From: Leifsonia tongyongensis
GTDB lineage: Bacteria > Actinomycetota > Actinomycetes > Actinomycetales > Microbacteriaceae
Length of the DNA: 64,000 bases
Direction: 5' to 3'
NCBI RefSeq assembly: GCF_010686705.1
Contig: NZ_JAAGWY010000001.1
Location: 1,302,001-1,366,000 of the forward strand
The notes under the pieces were generated by a model. That model made no database searches. It was not told where the DNA came from and worked only from the letters and a program-made list of their open reading frames with translations. The position numbers and the translations under genes are program-made. This document shows, one piece after another, positions 1 through 9,370 of the stretch. Each line of letters begins with the position of its first letter. Within the stretch, counting starts at the first letter, position 1.

Positions 1-996
1 ACGGCCGCCACGATCAAGACCGACCCGGTCGGATCCGGACCGTACACGCTCGACACCGGCAAGACCGTCGTCGGAACTTCCTACGTGTTCAACAAGAACC
101 CGAAGTACTGGGACAAGTCGAGTGTCCATTACGACAAGATCGTGATGAACGTCTACAGCGACCCGACCGCGCTCCTCAACGCGATCAAGGGCGGCCAGGT
201 CAACGCGGCGAACACGCCGAACAACAACGACCTCGACCAGATCAAGGCGACCGGCTTCACCGTGTGGCCGCTCGAACTGAACTGGAACGGCCTGATCCTG
301 CTGGACCGCGCCGGAACGATGAACCCCGCGCTGAAGGATGTCCGCGTCCGCCAGGCCATCAACTACGCCTTCGACACCAAGGCGCTGCTGAAGGCGGTCG
401 GCCAGGGTTTCGGAACCCCGACGACCCAGGTCTTCCCGAAGAGCTCGGTCGCGTATGACCCGAGCCTCGACTCGTTCTACAAGTACGACCCGTCGAAGGC
501 GAAGTCGCTCCTCGCGGCAGCCGGCTACGCCAAGGGTCTGACGCTGTCGATGCCGTCGAGCAACCTCCTCGGGTCCACGGTCTGGACGCTCATCGGCCAG
601 CAGCTGAAGGATGTCGGGATCACGGTGAACTTCACCGACGCCGGCAACAACTTCATCACCGACATGCTCGCTCCGAAGTACCCGGCGACCTACATGATCC
701 TGCAGCAGGACCCCGACTGGGCCCTGATCAACTTCCAGATCTCGAAGAACGCCACGTTCAACCCGTTCCACTACGACGACCCGAAGGTCGACGCACTGAT
801 CGCCACCGTCCACAACGGCTCGAAGTCCGAGTCGGACACAGCGGTCAAGGAACTGAACAAGTACGTCGTCGAGCAGGCGTGGTTCGCCCCCTGGTACCGC
901 ATGCAGTCGAGCTTCGTCAGCGACGCGAAGACGAAGGTCACCGTGCAGACCGGTAACGCCTATCCCTACCTCTGGAACATCGTTCCCACCTCCTGA
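1..996 (+). CDS. ABC transporter substrate-binding protein, family 5 (C-terminal part)
   Basis: The reading frame is open from base 1, so the N-terminus, signal peptide and lipobox lie outside the window; 331 residues are visible. The first residues contain GSGPYTL, a hallmark of the DppA/OppA-type (SBP family 5) extracellular binding proteins, followed by the family's typical 'VRQAINYAFD' and a WAPWYR-like C-terminus (here WFAPWYRM). It would capture a ligand outside the membrane and hand it to the permeases encoded directly downstream. Because the same operon continues with four glycoside hydrolases, the ligand is more likely an oligosaccharide than a peptide; that is inference from context. 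A strong hairpin follows the stop codon and separates it from the permease gene. Confidence 0.93.
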   Translation, partial: TAATIKTDPVGSGPYTLDTGKTVVGTSYVFNKNPKYWDKSSVHYDKIVMNVYSDPTALLNAIKGGQVNAANTPNNNDLDQIKATGFTVWPLELNWNGLILLDRAGTMNPALKDVRVRQAINYAFDTKALLKAVGQGFGTPTTQVFPKSSVAYDPSLDSFYKYDPSKAKSLLAAAGYAKGLTLSMPSSNLLGSTVWTLIGQQLKDVGITVNFTDAGNNFITDMLAPKYPATYMILQQDPDWALINFQISKNATFNPFHYDDPKVDALIATVHNGSKSESDTAVKELNKYVVEQAWFAPWYRMQSSFVSDAKTKVTVQTGNAYPYLWNIVPTS

Positions 997-1004
997 GGTG
1001 ACCT

Positions 1005-1039
1005 GACCGGGTCGCGCCACCCGTCGGCGCGACCCGGTC
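1005..1039 (+). terminator. Strong hairpin between binding-protein and permease genes
   Basis: A perfect 14-base stem, GACCGGGTCGCGCC at 1005-1018 pairing with 1026-1039, encloses a 7-base loop, nine bases after the binding-protein stop codon. There is no T run. In importer operons such hairpins usually protect the upstream mRNA and partly terminate, giving an excess of binding protein over membrane components; that role is inferred. Confidence 0.75.
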
Positions 1040-1070
1040 CCCACACTCCTAAGCCAGCAGAGGAACTTCA

Positions 1071-2012
1071 ATGTTGAGATTCATCCTCCGACGCCTGTTC
1101 TCCGGCATCGTGCTGCTCTTCGTCATCACGACGATCGCGTACGTGCTGCTCTACCTCGGCGGCGGCAACATCGCCCGCCGCATCCTCGGGACGTCTGCCA
1201 CCCAGGCGAACGTGCAGGCGAAAGCCGCGAGCCTCGGCCTCGACCGCCCCCTCATCGTCCAGTACATCGACTGGCTCGGCAACGCGCTCCACGGCGACTT
1301 CGGTGCCTCGTGGTTCACCGGGCAGCCGGTCGCCGACGCCATCAGCTCCCGTGCCGCTGTCACCCTCTCCATCGTCATCGGCGCCACCGTGCTCAGTGCG
1401 ATCGTCGCAGTGATCCTCGGAGTGTGGGCTGCGGTCCGCCGCGGCGGCGTCGACCGCAGCGTCCAGGTGCTCTCGGTGCTCGGTTTCGCGATCCCCGGCT
1501 TCCTCATCGCCCTGGGGCTCGTGCTCATCTTCGCGATCAACCTGCACTGGTTCAAGCCGACCGGCTACATCCCGTTCACTGATTCACCGTCGGGCTGGCT
1601 CTCGTCGGTCACCCTCCCGATCATCGCCCTGGCGATCGGCAGCATCGCCGGCGTGACCCAGCAGATCCGCGGTTCGGTGATCGACGCGCTCCGCCAGGAC
1701 TACGTCAGGACCCTCCGCAGCCGCGGCCTCTCATCCAGCCGCGTCATCTACAAGCACGTCCTCCGGAACGCAGGAGGACCTGCCCTCGCCATCCTGGCCG
1801 TACAGTTCATCGGCCTCCTCGGTGGCGCCGTGATCGTGGAGCAGATCTTCGCGATCCCCGGTCTCGGCCAGGTCTCGGTCAGCGCCACCACGCAAGGCGA
1901 CATCCCGCTCGTCATGGGACTCGTCGTCATCACAGCGATCATCGTCGTGGTCGTCAATCTCCTCATCGACCTGCTCCAGGGCTGGCTCAACCCGAAGGTG
2001 CGTCTCTCATGA
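1071..2012 (+). CDS. ABC transporter permease, DppB/OppB type
   Basis: A 313-residue inner-membrane permease. The N-terminus (MLRFILRRLF) is the characteristic start of DppB/OppB-type proteins and is followed by a hydrophobic segment; further membrane segments lie around residues 95-120, 135-160, 170-200 and 275-300. The cytoplasmic coupling loop (residues about 203-232, with DYVRTLRSRG) is the EAA-type contact with the ATPase. An AGAGGAA ribosome site precedes the ATG. The gene overlaps the next one by four bases (ATGA), so the two permease parts are translationally coupled. Substrate is unknown; glycoside context suggests an oligosaccharide. Confidence 0.93.
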   Translation: MLRFILRRLFSGIVLLFVITTIAYVLLYLGGGNIARRILGTSATQANVQAKAASLGLDRPLIVQYIDWLGNALHGDFGASWFTGQPVADAISSRAAVTLSIVIGATVLSAIVAVILGVWAAVRRGGVDRSVQVLSVLGFAIPGFLIALGLVLIFAINLHWFKPTGYIPFTDSPSGWLSSVTLPIIALAIGSIAGVTQQIRGSVIDALRQDYVRTLRSRGLSSSRVIYKHVLRNAGGPALAILAVQFIGLLGGAVIVEQIFAIPGLGQVSVSATTQGDIPLVMGLVVITAIIVVVVNLLIDLLQGWLNPKVRLS

Positions 2013-3853
2013 CCCAATCAGCCCCCATGCCGGACCCGTCCCTGACCGTCGCGGTCGAGGAGAGCGGTGCTCGTGTATCCCTGTTCCGCCGGCTTCTGAA
2101 GAATCCGATCGGCCTGATCGCGATGATCTTCCTCGCGCTCCTCGTGCTCAGCGCCATCTTCGCTCCGTGGCTGGCGCCGCACGACCCGAATGCCGCATCC
2201 CTCAACGATGTGCTCGCCCCTGCGAGCGCCAAGCACCCTCTCGGCGCAGACAGTGCGGGCCGGGATGTGCTGAGCCGGCTCCTCTGGGCAAACCGTTACA
2301 GCCTCGCCGGCGCACTCGTCTCCCTCATCGTGGCCGCCATCATCGGCGTCACGGGCGGACTCTTCGCCGGGTACTACGGCAAGTGGTTCGACGCCGTGTC
2401 GTCCTGGCTGGCCAGCCTGCTGATGGCGCTCCCGGCCATCGTCGTGCTGCTGGCGGCGCGCGCCGTCATCGGGCCGTCGCTCTGGGCGTCGATGATCATC
2501 TTCGGCATCATCCTGTCGCCCGCGTTCTTCCGGCTGGTGTATGCCTCGGTGACCGCGGTGCGCAACGAGCTGTACGTCGACGCCGCACGCGTCTCGGGAC
2601 TGGGCGACGGCAGCATCATCGGCCGCCACATCCTGACCGTGGTGCGCGCGCCTGTCATCATCCAGGCCGCGATGATCACGGGGATCGCGATCGCGGTCGA
2701 AGCCGGACTGGAGTTCCTGGGTCTCGGCGACATGAACATCCCCACCTGGGGCTCGATGCTGAACGACGGCTTCGCGAACATCTACAAGGATCCGCTGCTC
2801 ATGCTGTGGCCGAGCCTCGCGATCGCGCTGACCTGTATCGCGCTGACACTTCTCGCGAACGCGATGCGCGACGAGCTCGAGCGCAGCGCCACCACGAAGA
2901 AGCGCAAGGGCAAGGCGAAGACCGACACCGGCATCGTGCACGAAGCGGTCGTGCGTCACCCGGACGACGCCCGCACCCTCGACGGTGTCGGCGAGGTGCT
3001 CCTCGCGATCGAACACCTCTCGGTCGGCTACGACCAGCCCGACGGGACCATCAAGCACGTCGTCAACGACGTCTCGCTCGAGGTCCGTCGCGGCGAAGTC
3101 CACGGCCTGATCGGCGAGTCCGGTTCGGGCAAGACGCAGACCGCGTGGTCGGTCCTGCGGCTCCTGCCCGAAGGCGGGCGCGTCACCGGCGGCTCGATCA
3201 CGTTCGAGGGCAAGGACCTCGCGCACGCATCGGACAAGGAGATGACTCGCCTCCGCGGTCGCACCATCGCCTACATCCCGCAGGAGCCGATGTCGAACCT
3301 CGATGCGTCGTTCACGATCGGCAGCCAGCTGGTCGAACCGATGAGGGTCTGCCTGGGGATCTCGAAGAAGCAGGCGAAGGCACGCGCGCTCGAGCTGCTG
3401 GCAAAGGTCGGCATCCCGAACCCGGAGCGCACCTACGCGGCCTACCCCCACGAGGTGTCCGGCGGCATGGCACAGCGTGTGCTCATCGCCGGGGCCATCT
3501 CGTGCAACCCCGACCTGCTGATCGCCGACGAGCCGACGACGGCCCTGGACGTGACCGTCCAGGCCGACATCCTCGACCTGCTGCGCAACCTTCAGGCCGA
3601 ACTGAACATGGGCGTCGTGCTCGTCACGCACAACTTCGGCGTCGTCGCCGACCTGTGCGACCGGGTGTCGGTGATGCGCAACGGGCGCATCGTCGAGTCC
3701 GGTCCGGTGCGCGCGATCTTCGCGAACCCCGAGCACGAGTACACCAAGTCGTTGTTCGCCGACATCCTCGAAGAGGGCGAAGCCCGCGGCGAGCTCGTCA
3801 CATCCAGCGCGATCAGTACGACCAGCGCGACCATCGAAGGAGAACGGTCATGA
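2009..3853 (+). CDS. ABC transporter permease-ATPase fusion (DppC-DppD type)
   Basis: A 614-residue fusion of two normally separate subunits. Residues about 1-295 are a DppC/OppC-type permease (N-terminal cytoplasmic arm, [10 protein letters not shown] membrane start, coupling loop with [10 protein letters not shown]). A charged linker rich in Lys (about 290-325) leads into an ATPase with Walker A GESGSGKT near residue 368, signature VSGGMAQR near 482 and Walker B LLIADEP near 503, ending in the C-terminal extension typical of oligopeptide-type ATPases. Fused permease-ATPases of this sort are known in actinobacteria. It overlaps both neighbours (ATGA at each end), so stoichiometric synthesis of the importer is likely. 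Confidence 0.92.
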   Translation: MTQSAPMPDPSLTVAVEESGARVSLFRRLLKNPIGLIAMIFLALLVLSAIFAPWLAPHDPNAASLNDVLAPASAKHPLGADSAGRDVLSRLLWANRYSLAGALVSLIVAAIIGVTGGLFAGYYGKWFDAVSSWLASLLMALPAIVVLLAARAVIGPSLWASMIIFGIILSPAFFRLVYASVTAVRNELYVDAARVSGLGDGSIIGRHILTVVRAPVIIQAAMITGIAIAVEAGLEFLGLGDMNIPTWGSMLNDGFANIYKDPLLMLWPSLAIALTCIALTLLANAMRDELERSATTKKRKGKAKTDTGIVHEAVVRHPDDARTLDGVGEVLLAIEHLSVGYDQPDGTIKHVVNDVSLEVRRGEVHGLIGESGSGKTQTAWSVLRLLPEGGRVTGGSITFEGKDLAHASDKEMTRLRGRTIAYIPQEPMSNLDASFTIGSQLVEPMRVCLGISKKQAKARALELLAKVGIPNPERTYAAYPHEVSGGMAQRVLIAGAISCNPDLLIADEPTTALDVTVQADILDLLRNLQAELNMGVVLVTHNFGVVADLCDRVSVMRNGRIVESGPVRAIFANPEHEYTKSLFADILEEGEARGELVTSSAISTTSATIEGERS

Positions 3854-4707
3854 GCGAGCTGCTCCTCGACGCCGACGAGGTCGTCGTCGACTATCCGGTG
3901 AAGGGCTTCCGCAAGGAGCCGTTCCGTGCCCTGAAGGGTGTCTCCCTCGACATCCGGCCGGGCGAGACCGTCGGCCTGGTCGGCGAATCCGGCTCGGGCA
4001 AGACGACGCTGGGGCGCGCGGTGCTGGGGCTGGCCCCGGTCACCGGCGGCGCCATCCGGTACAAGGGCAGGGACATCAGCAGGCTGGGCCGCAAGGACCG
4101 CCGGGCGCTGTCGAGCGAGATCCAGGTCGTGTTCCAGGATCCGTACACCTCGCTGAACCCGTCGCTGACGATCGAGCAGATCCTCGTCGAGCCGCTCACC
4201 GTGCGCAAAGTCCCGGCCAAGGAGGCCTCGAAGCGCGTGCGCGACCTGCTCGACCAGGTCGGCCTGCCGGCCAGTGCCGCGGGCCGTCTGCCCCGCGAGT
4301 TCTCCGGCGGCCAGCGTCAGCGCATCGCCATCGCCCGCGCCCTCGCGCTCGAACCGCGGCTGATCGTGTGCGACGAGCCGGTGTCGGCACTTGACCTGTC
4401 GACGCAGGCGCGCGTGCTCGACCTGTTCAAGGACATCCAGGACCGCACCGGCGTCGCCTACTTGTTCGTCTCCCACGACCTGGCCGTGGTGCGCCACCTC
4501 AGCCACCGGGTCGCGGTCATGTACCACGGTGAGATCGTGGAGTGGGGCTCCGGCGACCAGGTCACCGCCCACCCCGAGCATCCGTACACCCAGCGTCTGT
4601 TCCTGGCGGCTCCGGTGCCCGACCCGGACCGCCAGGAGCAGCGGCGTGCCGACCGCGAGCGCCTGCTCGCGGCGCACGCCGAGCAGAACCTGCAGGCGGG
4701 CGTCTAG
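3850..4707 (+). CDS. ABC transporter ATP-binding protein, DppF/OppF type
   Basis: A 285-residue ATPase that pairs with the ATPase half of the preceding fusion. The ATG at 3850 overlaps the previous stop codon; the frame is open much further upstream, but only this start fits the operon and the domain border. Walker A (GESGSGKTT) lies near residue 45, the signature FSGGQRQR near 150 and Walker B (LIVCDEPVSALD) near 175. The C-terminus carries the HPEHPYTQRLF segment, an oligopeptide/dipeptide-transporter ATPase hallmark. The stop codon abuts the GTG start of the GH42 gene with no gap. Confidence 0.93.
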   Translation: MSELLLDADEVVVDYPVKGFRKEPFRALKGVSLDIRPGETVGLVGESGSGKTTLGRAVLGLAPVTGGAIRYKGRDISRLGRKDRRALSSEIQVVFQDPYTSLNPSLTIEQILVEPLTVRKVPAKEASKRVRDLLDQVGLPASAAGRLPREFSGGQRQRIAIARALALEPRLIVCDEPVSALDLSTQARVLDLFKDIQDRTGVAYLFVSHDLAVVRHLSHRVAVMYHGEIVEWGSGDQVTAHPEHPYTQRLFLAAPVPDPDRQEQRRADRERLLAAHAEQNLQAGV

Positions 4708-6867
4708 GTGAGCAACGAAGCGGCCGGCCCCGGCATCAGGTTCGGGGCGGCCTACTACCACGAGTACCAGCCGGGGCCTCGGCTCGAGGAGGATTTCGAG
4801 CTGATGGCCGCGGCCGGATTCACGGTGATCCGGGTGGGCGAGTCGGTCTGGTCGACCTGGGAGCCGGAGCCGGGCGCGTTCGACCTGGACTGGCTGGAGC
4901 CGGTACTGGATGCGGCGCACGCCCGCGGCATCGGTGTCATCCTCGGCACGCCGACGTACGCGATCCCGATGTGGATGAAACGCCTCCACCCCGAGGTCGC
5001 TGGCGACAGTGCGACCGGGGTCCCGATCCCGTGGGGGAGCCGGCAGGAGATGGATTTCACCAACCCGGCGTACCTCTTCTACGCCGAGCGCATCATCCGC
5101 GCGGTCGTCGGCCGCTTCCGCGACCATCCGGCGATCATCGGCTACCAGGTCGACAACGAGCCCGGGTTGCGGCTGCTGTTCAACGAGGGGATCTTCCAGC
5201 GGTTCGTCGACGAGCTGCGGCACACCTACGGCGACGTCGAGACACTGAACCGCGAGTGGGGCCTCGTCTACTGGTCGCACCGGCTGTCGACCTGGGCCGA
5301 CCTGTGGCGGCCCGACGGCAACTTCCAGCCCCAGTACGACCTTGCGTGGCGGCGCTTCCAGGCGCGACTCGTGACCGAGTTCATCGGCTGGCAGGCCGGC
5401 ATCGTGCGTGAATTCGCGCACGACGGCCAGTTCGTCACCACGTGCATCTCATACGACCAGGTCGGCGTCGAGGATGTGGACCTCTCGGCGCAGCTCGACA
5501 TCGCGTCGGGCAACGCCTACTACGAGATGCAGGATGCGCTCGCCCACCCCAGCACGGACGAACGGTCGACCGGCTGGATCGTGAAAGGCACGTGGGCGCT
5601 CTACCAGCTCGCCGACCTGATGTTCTCGTCGAAGCAGGCGCCGTTCCTGATCACCGAGACGAACGCCTCGTCGATCGGGCATTCCTCCCTCAACTTCTCG
5701 CCCTACGACGGGCAGTGGCGCCAGGCCGCCTGGGCGCTCGTCGCCCGCGGCGCCCGCATGGTCGAGTACTGGCACTGGCACACCCTGCACTTCGGAACCG
5801 AGACCTACTGGGGCGGCGTGCTGCCGCACAGCCAGGTTCCCGGCCGCACCTACGCGGAGCTCGCCCGGCTCGGCGCCGAGTTCGCTCGGGCGGGGGAGCG
5901 CGTCGCGCGTTCGGTCCCGGATGCGGACGTCGCGGTGCTCTACGACTCGGACAGCACGTTCGCGCTCTCGTCGCAAGCCCCGTTCTCGGCCCCTGGCCAG
6001 TACCTGGACCCCGACTCCTACCGGCGCATCGTCTCGGCGTTCTACCGCGGCGCGTTCGACGCCGGACTCCAGACCCGGCTGGTGCGGCCGCAGCAGCTGT
6101 TCGCCTCCCGCGGGGGCGAGACGAGCCCCGAGGAGTTCGCGGCCACGCATCCGGTGCTCATCGTGGCCGCCTTCTTCACCGCCGCCGACGACGACCTCGA
6201 CTGGCTGACCGCGTACGCCGCGGCCGGCGGCCACCTCGTGCTCGGGCCGCGCACCGCCTACGCCGACCGCGAGGGTCGCGCCCGCATCGACGTGAAGCCG
6301 TCGAGGCTGACCGGGGCGGCCGGCGTGACGTACGACGAGTTCGCGAACCTCGAGAATCCGGTTCCCGTCGAGGGTACAGAGGGCGCGGGCGGAGCGGACG
6401 GCGCGGACGGCTTCGCCGTGGCAGCGGATGCGGTGGCCATCGACTGGATCGACGGTCTCACCCTCGATGGCGCCACCGCCCTCGCCCACTACCGGCACCC
6501 GCATTTCGGGCGCTGGCCCGCCGTCACCACGAACGCCTTCGGCTCAGGACGGGTGACGGTCGTCGGCACGGTCCCCGGTCAGTCCCTTGCGCGTTCGCTG
6601 GCCGAATGGCTGGTACCCGAACCGCTCGGCGCGTGGGGCGACCTGCCCGAGACCGTGACGGCGACCAGCTCGACGGCGCCGGACGGGGACCGTATCCACT
6701 ACCTGCACAACTGGTCGTGGACACCGGCGATGGTCGACGTGCCATTCGCGGTCACAGACCTACTCGACGACCACTCCTACGGGGTCGGCGAGACCATCGA
6801 GCTCGGGCCGTGGGATGTGCGCATCGTCGCCTCCGCGTTCGACCGACAAGAAACAGAGAGACGGTAA
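4708..6867 (+). CDS. Beta-galactosidase, GH42 family
   Basis: A 719-residue cytoplasmic glycosidase (no signal peptide) starting at a GTG directly after the upstream stop. The N-terminal TIM barrel has the GH42 acid/base in YQVDNEPG (Glu151) and the nucleophile in FLITETNA (Glu317), followed by a trimerisation-type middle domain (about 410-560) and a small beta domain. GH42 enzymes release terminal beta-galactose, and some act on alpha-L-arabinopyranosides; which applies here cannot be read from sequence. A Gly-Ala-Asp-rich insertion sits near residues 555-570. Its place straight after the importer indicates intracellular trimming of imported oligosaccharides. Confidence 0.92.
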   Translation: MSNEAAGPGIRFGAAYYHEYQPGPRLEEDFELMAAAGFTVIRVGESVWSTWEPEPGAFDLDWLEPVLDAAHARGIGVILGTPTYAIPMWMKRLHPEVAGDSATGVPIPWGSRQEMDFTNPAYLFYAERIIRAVVGRFRDHPAIIGYQVDNEPGLRLLFNEGIFQRFVDELRHTYGDVETLNREWGLVYWSHRLSTWADLWRPDGNFQPQYDLAWRRFQARLVTEFIGWQAGIVREFAHDGQFVTTCISYDQVGVEDVDLSAQLDIASGNAYYEMQDALAHPSTDERSTGWIVKGTWALYQLADLMFSSKQAPFLITETNASSIGHSSLNFSPYDGQWRQAAWALVARGARMVEYWHWHTLHFGTETYWGGVLPHSQVPGRTYAELARLGAEFARAGERVARSVPDADVAVLYDSDSTFALSSQAPFSAPGQYLDPDSYRRIVSAFYRGAFDAGLQTRLVRPQQLFASRGGETSPEEFAATHPVLIVAAFFTAADDDLDWLTAYAAAGGHLVLGPRTAYADREGRARIDVKPSRLTGAAGVTYDEFANLENPVPVEGTEGAGGADGADGFAVAADAVAIDWIDGLTLDGATALAHYRHPHFGRWPAVTTNAFGSGRVTVVGTVPGQSLARSLAEWLVPEPLGAWGDLPETVTATSSTAPDGDRIHYLHNWSWTPAMVDVPFAVTDLLDDHSYGVGETIELGPWDVRIVASAFDRQETERR

Positions 6868-6872
6868 CTACC

Positions 6873-9368
6873 GTGAGCACCACGTCCAGCACGACCAGCA
6901 CGACCAGCACGACGACGGACGAGCGCCTCCGCACCCTGCTCGACGAACTCACCCTCGAAGAGAAGGTGCAGCTGCTGACCGGGCGCGACTTCTGGAACAC
7001 CTGGCCGATCGAGAGGATCGGGCTGCGGCGCATCCTGGTCTCCGACGGTCCGTCGGGTGTGCGCGGCGAAGTGTGGGATGAGCGCGATCCGTCGCTCAAC
7101 CTTCCGTCGGCGACCGCGCTCGCCTCCGCCTGGGATCCGGCGCTCGCCCACCGGTACGGCGCGGTCGCCGCCGTCGAGGCGCGGCGCAAGGGGGTGGATG
7201 TGGTCCTCGGCCCGACCATCAACCTGCACCGCTCCCCGCTCGGCGGCCGTCACTTCGAAGCGTTCAGCGAAGACCCCGTGCTCACGGCGGAACTCGCCGC
7301 GGCCTACGTCGAGGGTGTCCAGGTGAACGGCGTCGGTGCCACCCCGAAGCACTACATCGCCAACGACTCGGAGACCGACCGCTTCACCGTCGACGTACGG
7401 GTGGCCGAGCGGCCGCTGCGCGAGCTGTACCTGCTCGCGTTCGAGAAGGCGATCGTCGACGCCGGCGCGTGGCTGGTGATGAGCGCGTACAACTCGATCA
7501 ACGGCGTGACCGCCACCGAGAACGACCTGCTCGAGACGCCGCTGAACAGCGAATGGGGCTTCGACGGCGTCGTGATCAGCGACTGGACGGCGGTTCGCAG
7601 CCTCGACAGCGCCACCGCATCCCAGGATCTCGTCATGCCCGGCCCGGACGGCCCGTGGGGCGAGGCACTCGTCGCCGCGGTCCGCGACGGCCGTGTCGAC
7701 GAGGCCGACATCGACCGCAAGGTGCTCCGCATCCTGCAGCTCGCGGCACGCGTCGGAGCGCTCGAGGGGTTCGAACCCGTCGCCGCCGAGCCGACCGAGC
7801 TCGAGGACGGCATCGCCTTCGTGCGCGAAGCCGCAGCGGCCGGTACGGTGCTGCTGACGAACCGCTCCGAGCTGCCGTGGCGACGAACCTCGCTCGAATC
7901 GGTCGCCGTCATCGGACACAACGCCGACCTGGCCCGCAGCCAGGGCGGAGGTAGCGCCACCGTGCTCCCCGAGCACGTGGTCTCGCCGCTCGAAGGGATC
8001 CGCGATGCGCTGCCCGACGCATCCGTCTCCTATTCCATCGGCGCCGTCGTGCAGGAGGGCATCGCCCCGTTCCCGCTCGCCCAGCTCACCAACCCGTTGA
8101 CGGGCGAGCCGGGCATCCGGGTGAGCTTCCGGGATGCGGACGGCACCGACCTGTTCGCCGAGGACCGCCGCGCGACCTCGCTGGTCTGGTTCGGAGGGGA
8201 TGCGCCGATCGGCGAGTCCACCACCCTCAACCTCGAGACGCTGTATCAGCCCGACGCGACCGGCGTGATCCGGCTCGGCTTCGCGGCGTCCGGGACCGCG
8301 CGCATCTGGGTCGACGACGTGCTCACGCTCGACGCGACCATCGTCCCCGAGGGGACGGACCTGGGCGCCGCCCTGCTCGCCCCGCCTTCCGCGTCAGCGC
8401 CCGTCGAGGTCCGCGCCGGTGAAGCGGTGCGCATCCGGGTCGAATACGACCTTCTCGACCGGGTCGGCCCGCTCGCCAACGCGATGGCCTTCACCTTCGG
8501 CCTCGAGCCCGGCGACGCCGACCCGCAGACACTGATCGACGAAGCGGTAGACGCCGCGCGCAACGCCGACGTGGCACTCGTCGTCGTCGGCACCAACTCG
8601 CGCGTCGAGTCGGAAGGCTACGACCGTGATTCGCTCACGCTCCCGGGCAGGCAGGACGACCTCGTGCGTGCCGTGGCCGCCGTCAACCCCCGCACCGTGG
8701 TCGTCGTCAACGCCGGAGCGCCCGTGCTGCTGCCGTGGCGTGACCAGGTCGCGGCCGTGCTGGTCGGCTACTTCGGCGGGCAGGAGTTCGGCAACGCGAT
8801 CGCCGACATCCTGCTCGGCGACGTCGAACCCGGCGGCCGCCTCCCGACGACCTGGCCGGCCGAGCTCGCCGACGTGCCGGTGATCCAGACGACGCCGACG
8901 GACGGCGTGCTCGTCTACGACGAAGGCATCCACATCGGGTACCGGGCGTGGCTGAGAGCAGAGCGAACGCCGGCCTACCCCTTCGGTCACGGACTCGGCT
9001 ACACGAACATCGTGCCGACGACGATCTCGGCCCCGGCCGCGGTAGCCGCATCCGGCACGGACTTCACCGTCACCGTCGACGTCGCCAACCGCGGCGCGCG
9101 GGCCGGCAAGCAGGTCGTCCAGGTGTATGCGGAGCGTCCCGACTCGTCGATCGAGCGACCCGTGCGCTGGCTCGTCGGCTTCGCGCCGGTGCAGGTGGAT
9201 GCCGCATCGACCGCATCCGTGAGCATCCGGATCCCTGTGCGCGCGTTCGCGCACTGGGACGAGAACACCGGCGAGGGCTGGACGTACGAGCCGGGCGCGT
9301 TTACCCTGCGCGTCGGGACCTCAGTGGCAGAGCTGCCGCTGGACACCACTGTGAAACTGGAGGCCTGA
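6873..9368 (+). CDS. Beta-glucosidase-type hydrolase, GH3 with PA14 insert
   Basis: An 831-residue GH3 enzyme. The chosen GTG (6873) follows the GH42 stop by five bases and opens with a Ser-Thr tract (residues 2-15), then the GH3 fold: KHYIAND at 159-165 and the nucleophile Asp237 in VISDW. The second (beta/alpha) domain is interrupted by a PA14-like beta sandwich at about 405-546, which in characterised GH3 enzymes shapes substrate length preference. A fibronectin-III-like domain closes the protein (about 710-830). No signal peptide, so probably cytoplasmic. Possible activities include beta-glucosidase, beta-xylosidase or arabinosidase; the sequence alone does not decide. Confidence 0.93.
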   Translation: MSTTSSTTSTTSTTTDERLRTLLDELTLEEKVQLLTGRDFWNTWPIERIGLRRILVSDGPSGVRGEVWDERDPSLNLPSATALASAWDPALAHRYGAVAAVEARRKGVDVVLGPTINLHRSPLGGRHFEAFSEDPVLTAELAAAYVEGVQVNGVGATPKHYIANDSETDRFTVDVRVAERPLRELYLLAFEKAIVDAGAWLVMSAYNSINGVTATENDLLETPLNSEWGFDGVVISDWTAVRSLDSATASQDLVMPGPDGPWGEALVAAVRDGRVDEADIDRKVLRILQLAARVGALEGFEPVAAEPTELEDGIAFVREAAAAGTVLLTNRSELPWRRTSLESVAVIGHNADLARSQGGGSATVLPEHVVSPLEGIRDALPDASVSYSIGAVVQEGIAPFPLAQLTNPLTGEPGIRVSFRDADGTDLFAEDRRATSLVWFGGDAPIGESTTLNLETLYQPDATGVIRLGFAASGTARIWVDDVLTLDATIVPEGTDLGAALLAPPSASAPVEVRAGEAVRIRVEYDLLDRVGPLANAMAFTFGLEPGDADPQTLIDEAVDAARNADVALVVVGTNSRVESEGYDRDSLTLPGRQDDLVRAVAAVNPRTVVVVNAGAPVLLPWRDQVAAVLVGYFGGQEFGNAIADILLGDVEPGGRLPTTWPAELADVPVIQTTPTDGVLVYDEGIHIGYRAWLRAERTPAYPFGHGLGYTNIVPTTISAPAAVAASGTDFTVTVDVANRGARAGKQVVQVYAERPDSSIERPVRWLVGFAPVQVDAASTASVSIRIPVRAFAHWDENTGEGWTYEPGAFTLRVGTSVAELPLDTTVKLEA

Positions 9369-9370
9369 CC

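Noticed and set aside
2018-3736. Long open frame on the minus strand opposite the permease-ATPase fusion
   Set aside because: It is a shadow produced by GC-biased codons: composition is Arg/Asp/His-rich without domains, while the plus strand has full ABC motifs.
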